IMG/VR virus record: IMGVR_UViG_3300004448_000502
Location: 1-32,694 of that record
DNA: 32,694 bases
Origin: a virus
Reading direction: 5' to 3' (one strand)
The notes under the pieces were generated by a model that saw nothing but the letters and a program-made list of their open reading frames with translations, made no database searches and was not told where the DNA came from. A program made the translations under genes and the position numbers. Every line of letters starts with the position of its first letter. The stretch's first letter is position 1. Shown here in pieces: positions 14,401-23,564 of this stretch.

Positions 14401-16630
14401 CACGAGGAACGAAATTAATAACTGGATTACCACCTGTTCCATTGCTATCATAATTACCAGCAGGATCTTCGATCGATCTAAAATCTAAAACATCTCGTAA
14501 ATTAATTGTAGATCCATTACTCTTAGTGTAAGACGGTATTGATTTATATGCATCACCACTTCCAGAAGTAAATCCTAAATTACCGAATGCATTAATATAA
14601 GATTGAACACTAAAATATGATGCTCCTGGAGCATTTCCACCTCCAGTATGATTGAAATGTTTAAATCTTACAAATATATCACCTATAGGTGGGTTTAATC
14701 CAGGAGTTTCTAAAAGTCTACCATTTTGATAATAATTATCTCTTTGCCCATCATCAAGCGTGAAATAACTTAGTAGATCAATTCCATCAGAGTCATTTTT
14801 TCTTACTCTACTGACACTGTATATATCAGCTGTATTCAAATCTATGAATCTTGTTCCGTTAGCATCAGTTTTCGCATCGGTCGGCCACTCGATTGTGAAA
14901 GTAGTATCTTGTAATGTTTTTAACCTCACACTATTTTCTGCTTGACTCGTAGTCTGAAAAGTAGCTATTAATTCATATGTTGTACTATTACTAAGACCAG
15001 TAACTTGTAATTGTGTATCTGATGCTTGCTTTGTCATCGATGCTGATGAAGTTATTTCAGAAGATGAATTGTCTTCCTCTGATATAATATAATCTAATGT
15101 TGGTGAACCATGAAAGGTTGACTGACTGGGAGAAGTTGGAGCTTGAAATGTCGCTTCCCCAGAACCATTGCTTATAGCAGTAACTCTACTTCTGAATCTA
15201 TATTGCATATCATTGAAACCATTAAAAGCAGGTTTCGTGAAGGGTAAATCAAAAAGTACTGAATTATTTCCAGTGGATTTTAACACTGCTAAACTATTTT
15301 CTAGAACTAAATTATTAAATTTTGAAGTAGTATTTCCGATAGATTTAACAGAAGAAAAACTTTTATTTGCATTCATTAAAACATCAAAAAGATAATATCT
15401 AAGATTACTGCCATCCCTATCTACACTTCGAACTCTTGCAGTTCCGATAGTGTTTCCGGTCAATCCAGTATTATCATTTAAATTTAATTTTTGAAGAGCA
15501 TCAATATTTGGTAATCCAGCACCATTTCCAGTATCATGTGCAACTAATATATAATTTCCATATCCAGCAACAATTCTTTGGTTATCTAAAGTTTCTGTTG
15601 TTCTTGATTTCGGTACTGTAATTTTTTTGGAAGGAATATCTGCTCTATATCCATCAATATATGCAATACCACTCGAAACTTCAAGTTGAAGGTTTGAATC
15701 ATTCAAATCATTGAATTTCGCTGTAAACGGTTTTACAATATAGTCACCAGACTCTTCTTTTGTTCTGAGAGCCATAAAATCAGATATTAAGTTATAATCA
15801 TCATTTGGGTCTATTTCGTCTACAATACTTCCATTTTCTACTCTCATGAGATAAACGAAATTTTCACTACTTTGAATTTGATCTCTTGTGGTAAGAGATA
15901 ATCTAATTCTATATCTGTCGGCTCCTGAAGCTGCTGTGTTAGGAACTTCTCCTTGATTATCGAATAACGCAGTTTCGTCATTTGATGTTACGATAGTTTC
16001 TGTTATTTTAAATCCGACATCTTTTGTTGGTGTAGAAGAATATTTTTCCAAAGGGATAGTTTGTTTTTCAACGAATACGAAATGCCCTTGTACAAAATAA
16101 TCTGAATTATCAACAGAAATAGATGAACCGATACCAGATGCATTAGTAGTTGCAGTTGATACAGTTCCACTGATAGAAGCGAATGATAAGTTTACCGAAT
16201 TACCAATACGACTTACAGAAGATCCAGCAACTGCAGAGGTCACATTCGTATATTTAACGATAAGTGTGTCAGGATCTGTAGAACTATTTGTTCCAGTTAT
16301 TTTATCGATGACTTCAAATTTAATACCAGAGTTTGTATTAGTTTCACCTATTATTATACTGTTAAACTGAGATCCATTTACAGTTGTTAATTTTATAAAT
16401 TCTCTTTGAGTATTGAGAGTAGTGCCTCCTGGTCTTACAAGTGCACCTTCTTTAAATATATTTTTTCCAAATCTTTCGATTTCTTTTTGAATGATAGTTT
16501 GCGATTGAGTTAATTCTCTCGCCTGAAGAACCTTACCACTATTAAAAAGAACTCTATGATAGTTATCACTATCTTTAAAATCATCTTTATATGTAGAAGC
16601 GAAAGTTGTTTCTATTAAATTTGTTGCCAT
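11471..16630 (-). CDS. Large virion structural protein (DUF4815-like), baseplate/fibre associated
   Basis: At 1719 residues this is the largest gene in the window. The N-terminal segment MATNLIETTFASTYKDDFKD, then YHRVLFNSGKVLQARELTQS and KEIERFGKNIFKEGALVRPG (to about residue 68), matches what I recall of DUF4815-containing virion proteins of marine T4-like phages. The rest is Ser/Thr/Asn/Asp-rich and probably beta-structured. A few hydrophobic or conserved-looking patches occur, such as RRVRPRDPVAQSFRVDHV about 1190-1210 and PAGFDYAIVLLAETNAYTVH about 1280. It lies between gp8 and the fibre-like genes, the position of gp9-gp11 in T4, and may replace one or more of them. No enzymatic site is visible. 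Confidence 0.72.
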   Translation of the reverse strand: MATNLIETTFASTYKDDFKDSDNYHRVLFNSGKVLQARELTQSQTIIQKEIERFGKNIFKEGALVRPGGTTLNTQREFIKLTTVNGSQFNSIIIGETNTNSGIKFEVIDKITGTNSSTDPDTLIVKYTNVTSAVAGSSVSRIGNSVNLSFASISGTVSTATTNASGIGSSISVDNSDYFVQGHFVFVEKQTIPLEKYSSTPTKDVGFKITETIVTSNDETALFDNQGEVPNTAASGADRYRIRLSLTTRDQIQSSENFVYLMRVENGSIVDEIDPNDDYNLISDFMALRTKEESGDYIVKPFTAKFNDLNDSNLQLEVSSGIAYIDGYRADIPSKKITVPKSRTTETLDNQRIVAGYGNYILVAHDTGNGAGLPNIDALQKLNLNDNTGLTGNTIGTARVRSVDRDGSNLRYYLFDVLMNANKSFSSVKSIGNTTSKFNNLVLENSLAVLKSTGNNSVLFDLPFTKPAFNGFNDMQYRFRSRVTAISNGSGEATFQAPTSPSQSTFHGSPTLDYIISEEDNSSSEITSSASMTKQASDTQLQVTGLSNSTTYELIATFQTTSQAENSVRLKTLQDTTFTIEWPTDAKTDANGTRFIDLNTADIYSVSRVRKNDSDGIDLLSYFTLDDGQRDNYYQNGRLLETPGLNPPIGDIFVRFKHFNHTGGGNAPGASYFSVQSYINAFGNLGFTSGSGDAYKSIPSYTKSNGSTINLRDVLDFRSIEDPAGNYDSNGTGGNPVINFVPRVDTTITSDITHYQQRKDELVAVLTNNEINREGSGELQVSQGVPSLFSPQPPATPEGSLTLYDFNINAFTLNESDISSTLIPHKRYTMKDIGRIEQRIDKLEETTTLNLLEVNAESLFVLDSDDNPRIKSGFLADNFSSYALSDINNEDYRASISLGEKTLSVPVYPKSTRLNFNSSDTTNVSLKGDFALLDIDSNPVLINQDLCTTTVNVNPFNVITSLGHIDLSPSSDDWVEIEYDADRLVQGEDIVTHVSSSRTTRSLNNWSSSWVGVPTSGNNFVSSVQVQVSSQTIREEIGDKIVEISVIPFMRSRKIAFNVQGLQPNCRHFAFFGGESISNFIRQEPDNFLDSNRFALSTRDEGNIYTKTSAHPDGVTTLTSNSEGKIQGTFLIPSTTSLKFRTGEQEFKLLNISVDDETNSTSTAATTFLSSGVLQTRQKTIQSTRHINTTRIRRVRPRDPVAQSFRVDHVQNPNGVFLTKVDVFFASKDTTVPVQLQIRPVENGVPTGEPIPGAVKFLSPSSVNIASTNVATVQASPTNFQFDEPIYLPAGFDYAIVLLAETNAYTVHVAEVYEFLLGSTTKRVQKQPTMGSLFLSQNGRTWTPDQSKDLMFKIYRAQFASSGNLVLKNAPVAKYLLENNSLLSDSDDTVLTVFQEGHGFDAGDTVNISGLDSATYGGIDVTQISGDRTINAVDHTGYTVTVGDTFSNAARFGGTQTLVTQNARYDHFAPQIQTLLPNSTNLGASIKSTSAASYGSSSVAGTRNYSLSNNYTLSTTYQQVTLNSINTLGDPKIILSQENEDATISDKSFHLKLDLSTTDTRVSPVIDLQRASVITFDNLIDNQNAAGNVALSSVAETNPFGGTSAAKHLTVPVTLAEAAVGLKIILAANRPDESNFRVYFRTATSDGVLSSQPFILASKEVDLSADEISGVFRDYEYLIGGIGGDLEAFTKFQIKIIMDTTNSSKVPTFRDLRVIALAV

Positions 16631-16634
16631 GTTT

Positions 16635-18023
16635 TTACACCGTTATAATGATTTTAATATCTTCTTGTTGAGAAGAAGTTCTTGAGATAGCAGATGCCCT
16701 ATTTTCTATGTATAGTAATTCTCCAGAGTATGGATTGACTTCACTATAAAGATTAGCACTATCTGCTGTGGTATTTCCAGAAGCAGAAGTTATAGTGACG
16801 CCATCTGAAAAAACACCAAAACCACTCGAGTCATTTTGATGAAAATATACTATATCACTATCTATATCATCTATGAAAGCTTTAATAGGAGGAGAAGAAG
16901 TATCTTGAAGAAGATCTCCTATATCTGCACCAAAATCGGCTGCAGCTGCGGTTGTAGGCATTCTCATATATCTCAGTGTTCGAGAAGAAGTTCCCCTAAA
17001 TATTGGACCATCTGATGCACTGTCTGTTAATCTTATATTTTTAAATAATCCTATATGCCTAAATTCTCTGCCTTCACCTACTAAAAAAGTTCCAGCGACA
17101 TCACCATCTGGTTTGATATTGAACATAATATTAGATGCTTTTAAATCACGCCTTGCATCAGAACCTACGCCACCATAAGGAGCAACTACAGCTCTTGCTA
17201 AAGCACCTGACCCAGAAGTATCACTAATAATCACCTGTGCATAATCATAACCAGAACCAAGACCAGCACTTTCATTATTCATATCGATTTTAACGATAGA
17301 TCCACCAGTTACTGTAGCAGTGCCAACAGCTCCAGTTCCATTACCTCTTATAGTTACTGTTGTTCCAGATGTATAACCACTGCCACTCGATATAATTTCC
17401 ACTCCTATCACTTGCCCCTTTATAGCAGCTTCTTGAACATCATATTGATTTTCATCGGCAGATGAGGCAAAGGGTTCTGCTGAGTCAGAAAACTGAACAG
17501 GCATAAAGTTAGAAGTAAGAAATGTTGTAGACGTTGCTGCAGTTAATTCATACAAATATTTCCAAACATATCCATCACTTGTTTGAAAAGGTTGAGTTTT
17601 AGCTACTCCTGCTGTTATATAATTCGGTTTTACAGTAGAACTTAATCCTTCAGCAGTAGTGTTATTTTTTGGTTGTTTAAGGCAAATATAAACGTGGTTA
17701 TCATCAGTGAGAACATAATAAGAATTAGTTGGGATACCTACAACAGAATCAGAATAAGCAGAAAAAATACTACCCTGCGACCAGCTTCTCCTTGGTACTA
17801 CAAGAGAAGCTGCTTCAACTTTTTTAACAGATTGGAGATTATTCCTTAGAATTAATTCATCTTTATATGTTCGAGTTGGTGTGATAAGAGTATCCGAAGC
17901 ATTATATGCATCAGATTTTCCTATTCCAATATAAAATTCATTGCTATCATTTGGATCATTCACTAAAGATAAATAATGTGATAGATTGTCTTTTTTATAT
18001 GTATCTGTTATTATAGCTGTCAT
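16635..18023 (-). CDS. 8: Baseplate wedge subunit gp8
   Basis: The 462-residue protein begins MTAIITDTYKKDNLSHYLSL. Its N-terminal half contains the pattern of marine T4-like gp8: EFYIGIGKSDAYN near 28-40, DELILRNNLQSVKKVEAASL near 55-74, SYYVLTDDNHVYICLKQ about 99-115 and a DGYVWKYLYELT near 150-161. It is longer than T4 gp8 (334 aa), with a glycine/serine-rich beta insert (GSGYTSGTTVTIRGNG and following) in the middle. In T4 the protein is a dimer linking gp6/gp7 and gp10 in the wedge. Its position after the gp7-like gene and one small gene keeps T4 order. AGGATA precedes the ATG. Confidence 0.8.
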   Translation of the reverse strand: MTAIITDTYKKDNLSHYLSLVNDPNDSNEFYIGIGKSDAYNASDTLITPTRTYKDELILRNNLQSVKKVEAASLVVPRRSWSQGSIFSAYSDSVVGIPTNSYYVLTDDNHVYICLKQPKNNTTAEGLSSTVKPNYITAGVAKTQPFQTSDGYVWKYLYELTAATSTTFLTSNFMPVQFSDSAEPFASSADENQYDVQEAAIKGQVIGVEIISSGSGYTSGTTVTIRGNGTGAVGTATVTGGSIVKIDMNNESAGLGSGYDYAQVIISDTSGSGALARAVVAPYGGVGSDARRDLKASNIMFNIKPDGDVAGTFLVGEGREFRHIGLFKNIRLTDSASDGPIFRGTSSRTLRYMRMPTTAAAADFGADIGDLLQDTSSPPIKAFIDDIDSDIVYFHQNDSSGFGVFSDGVTITSASGNTTADSANLYSEVNPYSGELLYIENRASAISRTSSQQEDIKIIITV

Positions 18024-18031
18024 GAAATATC

Positions 18032-18652
18032 CTATGTAATTGAAACTAAGCTATTATTAGAGTCTGGGCTTCCTAAGAGAAACCAGTTTGTTCCATCCCA
18101 AATACACTGAGCAGAAGAAAAAATATTAAGAGAAAATCCGTTATCTCCTCCTCTGAAATTATCTGGTTCTATAGTAGCGACTCCATTATTTTTATTTGTA
18201 AAAATTTTATACTCACCAACAACAACACCATCACTCAAAGTAAGAGTGAAATCGGAAGATCCATCACATATAATAAGTGTAGCATCTGAATCTACAAAAC
18301 CTGTAGAAGATGTACTATTTGAAGAATAAGCGACTCTACCGAATGTTTTTTTAGTAACTGTCTGTTCAGAACTATCTGCTATCAAAGATCCCGTGAAATT
18401 TGGTAATGTTAGTATTTGATCTGTGTCAGGGTTTTCTGATTTAAGCGTCAGTTCATTCGCATCTGGAGTGCTTCCTTCAAAAATGATTCCATCATTTGCC
18501 AATGAAATTTGAGTAGAAAGTACATCACTGTCGCCACCCAACTTTAAATATAGTTCAGCGAACGTGTCATTCATTTTTTGACCAGCCGAGCGAAGTGTAT
18601 CACCTGTACCATCGTTTGCTGCTGATCCAACACTAATAGATTGTCTTGCCAT
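18032..18652 (-). CDS. Small fibre-like structural protein
   Basis: The 206-residue protein begins MARQSISVGSAANDGTGDTL, followed by RSAGQKMNDTFAELY. This N-terminus (GSxANDGTGDTLRxAxQKxNxxFxELY) is a common start of marine phage tail-associated proteins. A beta-rich, glycine-rich body and the NWFLLGS ending follow. It has its own late promoter at 18681-18688, 29 bases upstream of the ATG, and a strong AAAGGG ribosome-binding site. T4 has no gene between 7 and 8, so this is an insertion relative to T4. A role as a short fibre or decoration of the baseplate is inferred. Confidence 0.7.
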   Translation of the reverse strand: MARQSISVGSAANDGTGDTLRSAGQKMNDTFAELYLKLGGDSDVLSTQISLANDGIIFEGSTPDANELTLKSENPDTDQILTLPNFTGSLIADSSEQTVTKKTFGRVAYSSNSTSSTGFVDSDATLIICDGSSDFTLTLSDGVVVGEYKIFTNKNNGVATIEPDNFRGGDNGFSLNIFSSAQCIWDGTNWFLLGSPDSNNSLVSIT

Positions 18653-18680
18653 TAAATAAACCCTTTATTTTTATATCTAC

Positions 18681-18688
18681 TATTTATA
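18681..18688 (-). promoter_or_regulatory. T4-type late promoter TATAAATA
   Basis: Exact TATAAATA on the minus strand, 29 bases upstream of the ATG at 18652. It overlaps the last codons of the gp7-like gene, so it gives an internal late start for the 18652 gene and the downstream gp8. Confidence 0.72.
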
Positions 18689-21600
18689 CCGAAGAATCAC
18701 TCAAATATCGAGTAAACATATCATTATCCATAGTTTCTGTCGTAGTCGACATATCTGTATTTAATTCACCAGTGAAAAATTCATCTGTAAATTGTAACTT
18801 ACTCACGCTCCATCTTTCAGAAGATCCCGAATCAACCTGTTTCACCATAACTTTATAAGCAAATAACGCATTGTCATAAGACTCTGAACTCTCTCCTAAC
18901 CAAATTATTTGATTAGATTCTATAGCTGTTCCACTTCCTGATGTAGAAGTTAAATTTGTAATTGAACCAATAAAACTATCTTTATAGAATAAATTTGTCT
19001 GAGTTGTTGTCGCTTCAAAATATGTGTCGTCATGTATTATTCCATCAGAATCTAATATAAGTTTGGATACACTCCAAAAAGAATTATTTCCAGAATCATA
19101 CATCAATTTGTCTGTTCTATATATTTCATTATCTATATTAGAATACCATAAATCACCTGAATCTATTGTAACTCCAACAAATTCACCTTTACCTTCATAT
19201 CTCCAATTAAGAGTAGCAAGGTTTGTAGAGTTATTAATTTTCATGTATGTATCATTAGCGGAATCAATTGCATCACTGTCTAAAATTAATTTGGATAAAT
19301 TATAATATTTAAAAGTGTTCACTGCATTACTTAATGATTGATTGAAACCATCAACTCTGTAAACTATATTATCATTTGCTCGCCAAAATTTTCCAACAAG
19401 ACCAACCGAGTCGATTGATGTTAGATTAACAACTATATTAGAATCCCAATATATGGTAGCAGTTTCATTGGTCACATTATGTGAGAAAAATGTACCAGAT
19501 CCTCTTGTAGTATCAGAATCAATCACCATTTGAGTCACAGACCAACGTTGTCCAACTAATTCAGGTGGTTCTGTATTAATATCTGTTCCACCAGAATCAC
19601 GCTCTCTACCAGGAAATTCTTGAATTGAATAACTGCTTTCTAAATTGTCTGCTCTATAAACGATGGCATCTTCACCTAAGAAAAGATCATTAGATCCTAA
19701 ACCTTGATCTCCTCCATAGATGACTCCATTAGATTCTAAACCATACCCATTAGATGTTCCAATGTGACTATCATTAAAATAAATATCTACTGTTCCATTA
19801 TTGTCTACTTCAATATAATTATCATTTGGAGTAAGTGCATCAGAATCTCTAATATATTTGTTAACACGATACCTTCTTCCATGAGTCCCTATATTCTCCT
19901 GTACTCTGTTTAATTGATATATGTCATTTGGATCGGTATCAAAATATAAAAACATTCCAAGATAAGCTATAATACCACCGTCACCATTAGTAACAGTATC
20001 ACCTGTTGCTTTTATACCTCTGATTAGGTCTCGTATGCTGGACCAAGCGAATTTATTACCTTTATAAAGTCGTGCTTCATATACGCCCGTAAAAGGTGGA
20101 TTTCTAATATCTATGAATATGTTCTCGTCATTTGGACCTAAACCATTATTAGCTCTTCCATAAAGATCTAGTCCACCATAAAAACTTGTATCTATAACGT
20201 ATCTTCTTTTTCTAGGAAAATCTCCAATACTAGGATCTTTCAATTGATGTGGTCTATAGAGTTTAGGGGATTTATCACTATCTTGTTGATAAACTAAAAA
20301 TCTGTCACCATATGTGAATAAATTTCCTTGAGTATCGCTATCAACTGCTTCTATATAACTTCCTTCGTGAAAACTATATTGCTGTATTGTTGAAGGATCA
20401 CTTGACTCTTGATAATCTCTTCCAATTGGAAACTGTGTCATATCGACTATTGAATAAGAATCTGCTCCACCACTTTCGAATATAGTTGGTTCTATGAAAG
20501 GATACCCATCAAATATATTCGTAGCACCAGCCGAATCTTCTACCCATCTGTTTCTGCTGCTATCAGTGTAATATATTATGTTATCAGGATTTTGATAAAT
20601 TACTTGAAAAGGAACTTCTGAATCAAATTGCTCAGTTTCTGCATCTGAGTCAGAAATATACTCATATGTTTCGATTGGTGGAATGTATCTTCCCGTTTCA
20701 CTATCATTATAAATTACTTGAAATGGTGTTACATAGTATCTATTACTATCACTCGTACCAATTGAAACCCATTGTTCGTTTGAATCTAAAGAAGGTAATA
20801 ATGAAAATGTGCTATCATACACTGATTGGTTTTCAGATCCAATAACACCAGTTATGTCGAATGTGAGAGAGTTTGGTGTAACAAGATTTTTATTCGTTCC
20901 GTAGATATAATTTAATGTTGTTATCGTAATATCTTTATAATTATCTACTATATCGTTGAGTTTCAATCTAAAATTGACACCATTAGATTCTATGAGACCT
21001 GTAATTTCCGTGTTTTGAAAAGTCGTAATGATTCCAGATGCTTCATCTGTAACAAGGAAAGCTCCGATATTAGGATCAAGTGGATTTTCTGTGAAACCAG
21101 AAAAACTAATTATACCATTTTCATCAGTAAGAACTCGAGTTCCTAAATAAAAACCAGCAGGATGCACAAACTTTTTATATAATGTTTCGTAATCATCAGA
21201 TGCGAGAGAAACAGTAACAAGTATCGAATATATTTGATATAAAGCATTATTTTGAATAAAATTTTGATCGTTGAATCCTATTCTACCTTGTTCACCTGTT
21301 GGTTCTTTTCCTCCAACATAAAGCATTTCATTTTTAGGGTATGAAATTGTCGCTTCTTCTCCGAAAAATCCTTTGAAGAAAGCTTCAGCAGAAAGTTTTG
21401 TCCCTTTTGACCCATATAACAAAGGGAGATATTTTGCCATTAATCTTGGATTTTGAAAAAATGAAGATGCGGTAAGTCCGTTACCTATTTCAGATATAAG
21501 TTGATCTAAATAGTTTTCATCATTCTGAGCAGCATCTCTCGCAGAAATTATGTTATTAATTTCGGTTTTAAAAGAATGTCTTCCAGAACTATCGAGAAAG

Positions 21601-21740
21601 TTATAATACTTTTTCAATAAGACAGTCAAATCACTTGAAGAGTTATATTCACTCTGAAAGTATTCTGGAAGTATTTCAGATACTTTAGATCTATCTAAAT
21701 TTAAATTTCTTCTATTTTTATCTTCTAATCTGTGCGTCAT
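18684..21740 (-). CDS. 7: Baseplate wedge protein in the gp7 position, with C-terminal tandem repeats
   Basis: At 1018 residues it matches T4 gp7 (1032 aa) in length and lies directly after gp6, as in T4. Residues 1-205 carry a pattern I associate with marine T4-like wedge proteins: SEILPEYFQSEY, KYYNFLDSSGRHSFKTEI, YLPLLYGSKGTKLSAEAFFK, FFGEEATISYPK and KKFVHPAGFYLGTRV. The C-terminal third is unusual: a module with an anchor of the form [RFY][WY][SRN][VL]-x-[KQ]-x-x-x-x-DSD recurs at about residues 623, 732, 812, 888 and 976 (the last lacks DSD). Start ATG 21740 overlaps the gp6 stop (ATGA). The gp7 identity is from position, size and N-terminal pattern rather than a recognised T4 sequence, so it is moderate. 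Confidence 0.68.
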   Translation of the reverse strand: MTHRLEDKNRRNLNLDRSKVSEILPEYFQSEYNSSSDLTVLLKKYYNFLDSSGRHSFKTEINNIISARDAAQNDENYLDQLISEIGNGLTASSFFQNPRLMAKYLPLLYGSKGTKLSAEAFFKGFFGEEATISYPKNEMLYVGGKEPTGEQGRIGFNDQNFIQNNALYQIYSILVTVSLASDDYETLYKKFVHPAGFYLGTRVLTDENGIISFSGFTENPLDPNIGAFLVTDEASGIITTFQNTEITGLIESNGVNFRLKLNDIVDNYKDITITTLNYIYGTNKNLVTPNSLTFDITGVIGSENQSVYDSTFSLLPSLDSNEQWVSIGTSDSNRYYVTPFQVIYNDSETGRYIPPIETYEYISDSDAETEQFDSEVPFQVIYQNPDNIIYYTDSSRNRWVEDSAGATNIFDGYPFIEPTIFESGGADSYSIVDMTQFPIGRDYQESSDPSTIQQYSFHEGSYIEAVDSDTQGNLFTYGDRFLVYQQDSDKSPKLYRPHQLKDPSIGDFPRKRRYVIDTSFYGGLDLYGRANNGLGPNDENIFIDIRNPPFTGVYEARLYKGNKFAWSSIRDLIRGIKATGDTVTNGDGGIIAYLGMFLYFDTDPNDIYQLNRVQENIGTHGRRYRVNKYIRDSDALTPNDNYIEVDNNGTVDIYFNDSHIGTSNGYGLESNGVIYGGDQGLGSNDLFLGEDAIVYRADNLESSYSIQEFPGRERDSGGTDINTEPPELVGQRWSVTQMVIDSDTTRGSGTFFSHNVTNETATIYWDSNIVVNLTSIDSVGLVGKFWRANDNIVYRVDGFNQSLSNAVNTFKYYNLSKLILDSDAIDSANDTYMKINNSTNLATLNWRYEGKGEFVGVTIDSGDLWYSNIDNEIYRTDKLMYDSGNNSFWSVSKLILDSDGIIHDDTYFEATTTQTNLFYKDSFIGSITNLTSTSGSGTAIESNQIIWLGESSESYDNALFAYKVMVKQVDSGSSERWSVSKLQFTDEFFTGELNTDMSTTTETMDNDMFTRYLSDSSV

Positions 21741-23563
21741 AGTGTCACTGTAGATGGAGTGTTTTGGAAATCAACCCTTGTAACCACGGAAAGAGCTGAT
21801 TCATCTGGTTTTAGTATATAGTTTCTTATTGGTCTAATGGTACTTTGATTCGAAGGAATAGCAGAAATTTTTATCCCACTTCCGACTATAGCACTCACAT
21901 TGAGAGTTGTTATATTAACTGATCCAGAAACGTAATCATAAGACCCTATATTATCACTGAGAACAAAAACAGTACCCTCTGCAGTTGCTATTTCTAAAGT
22001 ATTCGTTCCTAATGTATTTCTTATAAATGCGCTTTGACCGTTAAATGTAAAAGGAGAGGAAGTTATTATGTAATTGACATCATCAGCAATAGCAATCGAT
22101 GAAGGGAAATTTACAGAATATCCATTATTTGTATTCAGTGTAGGAGTGAAAGACTGTTGCATTTTAACTTCCATGGAGGAGTTAAGAATAGCAGGAGAAA
22201 GAGAATCTATTTCTGATAATATAGTTGACCTTCTAAAAACTCTGTCAAACGTATTTAAATTGTTAGCAAAAAAGTTTATTACAGTTGTTCTAATTAAATT
22301 TTCTATACTTTTTGTAGTAGATCCTGTTAAGTCTGGATCAAAATTGTATGTAACAGTCATTTCTAAAAATGTATTCGTAGGATCTGAAAATTCTGTTCCT
22401 ATCGAAAGTATAGCAAGATTTGTCGATAAATTTTCTTTAATACTTGCTTTGGTTATAGTTTTTGTTGCTTCTGGGATACCATCTTTAAAATTAAGACTGA
22501 CATAAACTTCTCCATATGTAGGTGGAATATTATCATTCCCACCCCAAGCAGAAACATCTTGAACTACGTTACCATAATTTGCTAATATAAGCGCTTTATA
22601 GTCTTCGGCAGTCACTAATCTTTGTTGTGTCGCAAATTTAACAGGAGCATTTTTCTTAATAGAATCAAGAGATTCTTTTTCTGCACCACCTGCTGAGTTT
22701 ACTTCAGTTGTTGTTGTTACACTGAATCCTGAAAGAGGAGTTCCTACTGCTTCAAAAGAAGAGGCTAAGTTAGCATCAGATCCAGAAGAAGAAAGATATT
22801 CTATTACAATTTTATTACCAGCTTCTGGTTTTTTTCCAAGTATATTTCCATCACTAAATGTAAATTCGTAATATCCGTTAGGTGCTTCTCGCAAAATGTA
22901 AACAGTAGAATTAGAACTGATACTCAAAACTTCGTTTATATTAGTGTATGAAGTGAATGAAGAAGATGTGGGAGTATCAAAAACACTTACAGAAACAGTA
23001 CTCGTATCCATATTCACATCAGGAATAACATAAACTTGATCATCTATAGTTTCGCCAACAAGAAATGTTTTCGTTTTAAGGACACCTTCTGTGATTGGAA
23101 TAGATGAAGAACCAGATTCTGTTTTAAAAACAAAATTACCTGTACCATCATTAATCGCAATAAATGCATCGAGAGTTCTGAATGTATATGTCGTTTCGTT
23201 TACTGATGATATAAATTGACTGAACTTTGGAAGAGTTACAGTAGAAGTGGATGTATCAGTCGAAGCGATAGAAATATTCACAGTTGCCTGAGATCCAGTT
23301 TTTGACCTTGGATAGTATCCTAAATTTTCTGCATGAGAAACAACAGATGCTCTGATCTGAGAAGAGTTTAAAAATGATTCGTTGATCGCCATATTAGCGA
23401 TTAATCCATTCAGGTGTGTATTGTATGCTAATACATCTAATATATTAGAAAGTCCACTTCCTTCAAAATTATAATCAGCAAACTCGGTTTGCCGAGATAA
23501 ATAAGTTTTAAGACTTTCTTTTATTGTATCGAAATCTAAATCAGATGATTGAATTATTGTCAT
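21737..23563 (-). CDS. 6: Baseplate wedge subunit gp6 (baseplate J-like)
   Basis: The 608-residue protein begins MTIIQSSDLDFDTIKESLKT. Residues 10-90 contain the gp6/gpJ-type start, including YNFEGSGLSNILDVLAYNTH, NESFLNSSQIRASVVSHAEN and LGYYPRSKTGSQATVNI. The middle has RLVTAEDYKALILANYGNVV (about 315-334), a hallmark of baseplate J-type proteins. T4 gp6 has 660 residues; it forms the continuous dodecameric ring of the baseplate. The order gp25-gp6-gp7 is kept as in other T4-like phages. It starts one base after the gp25 stop and overlaps the gp7-like gene by 4 bases. Confidence 0.9.
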   Translation of the reverse strand: MTIIQSSDLDFDTIKESLKTYLSRQTEFADYNFEGSGLSNILDVLAYNTHLNGLIANMAINESFLNSSQIRASVVSHAENLGYYPRSKTGSQATVNISIASTDTSTSTVTLPKFSQFISSVNETTYTFRTLDAFIAINDGTGNFVFKTESGSSSIPITEGVLKTKTFLVGETIDDQVYVIPDVNMDTSTVSVSVFDTPTSSSFTSYTNINEVLSISSNSTVYILREAPNGYYEFTFSDGNILGKKPEAGNKIVIEYLSSSGSDANLASSFEAVGTPLSGFSVTTTTEVNSAGGAEKESLDSIKKNAPVKFATQQRLVTAEDYKALILANYGNVVQDVSAWGGNDNIPPTYGEVYVSLNFKDGIPEATKTITKASIKENLSTNLAILSIGTEFSDPTNTFLEMTVTYNFDPDLTGSTTKSIENLIRTTVINFFANNLNTFDRVFRRSTILSEIDSLSPAILNSSMEVKMQQSFTPTLNTNNGYSVNFPSSIAIADDVNYIITSSPFTFNGQSAFIRNTLGTNTLEIATAEGTVFVLSDNIGSYDYVSGSVNITTLNVSAIVGSGIKISAIPSNQSTIRPIRNYILKPDESALSVVTRVDFQNTPSTVTL

Positions 23564-23564
23564 T

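Noticed and set aside
22074-22505. 143-codon plus-strand frame inside gp6
   Set aside because: Gp6 is convincing on the other strand, and this frame has no promoter, ribosome-binding site or recognisable motif.
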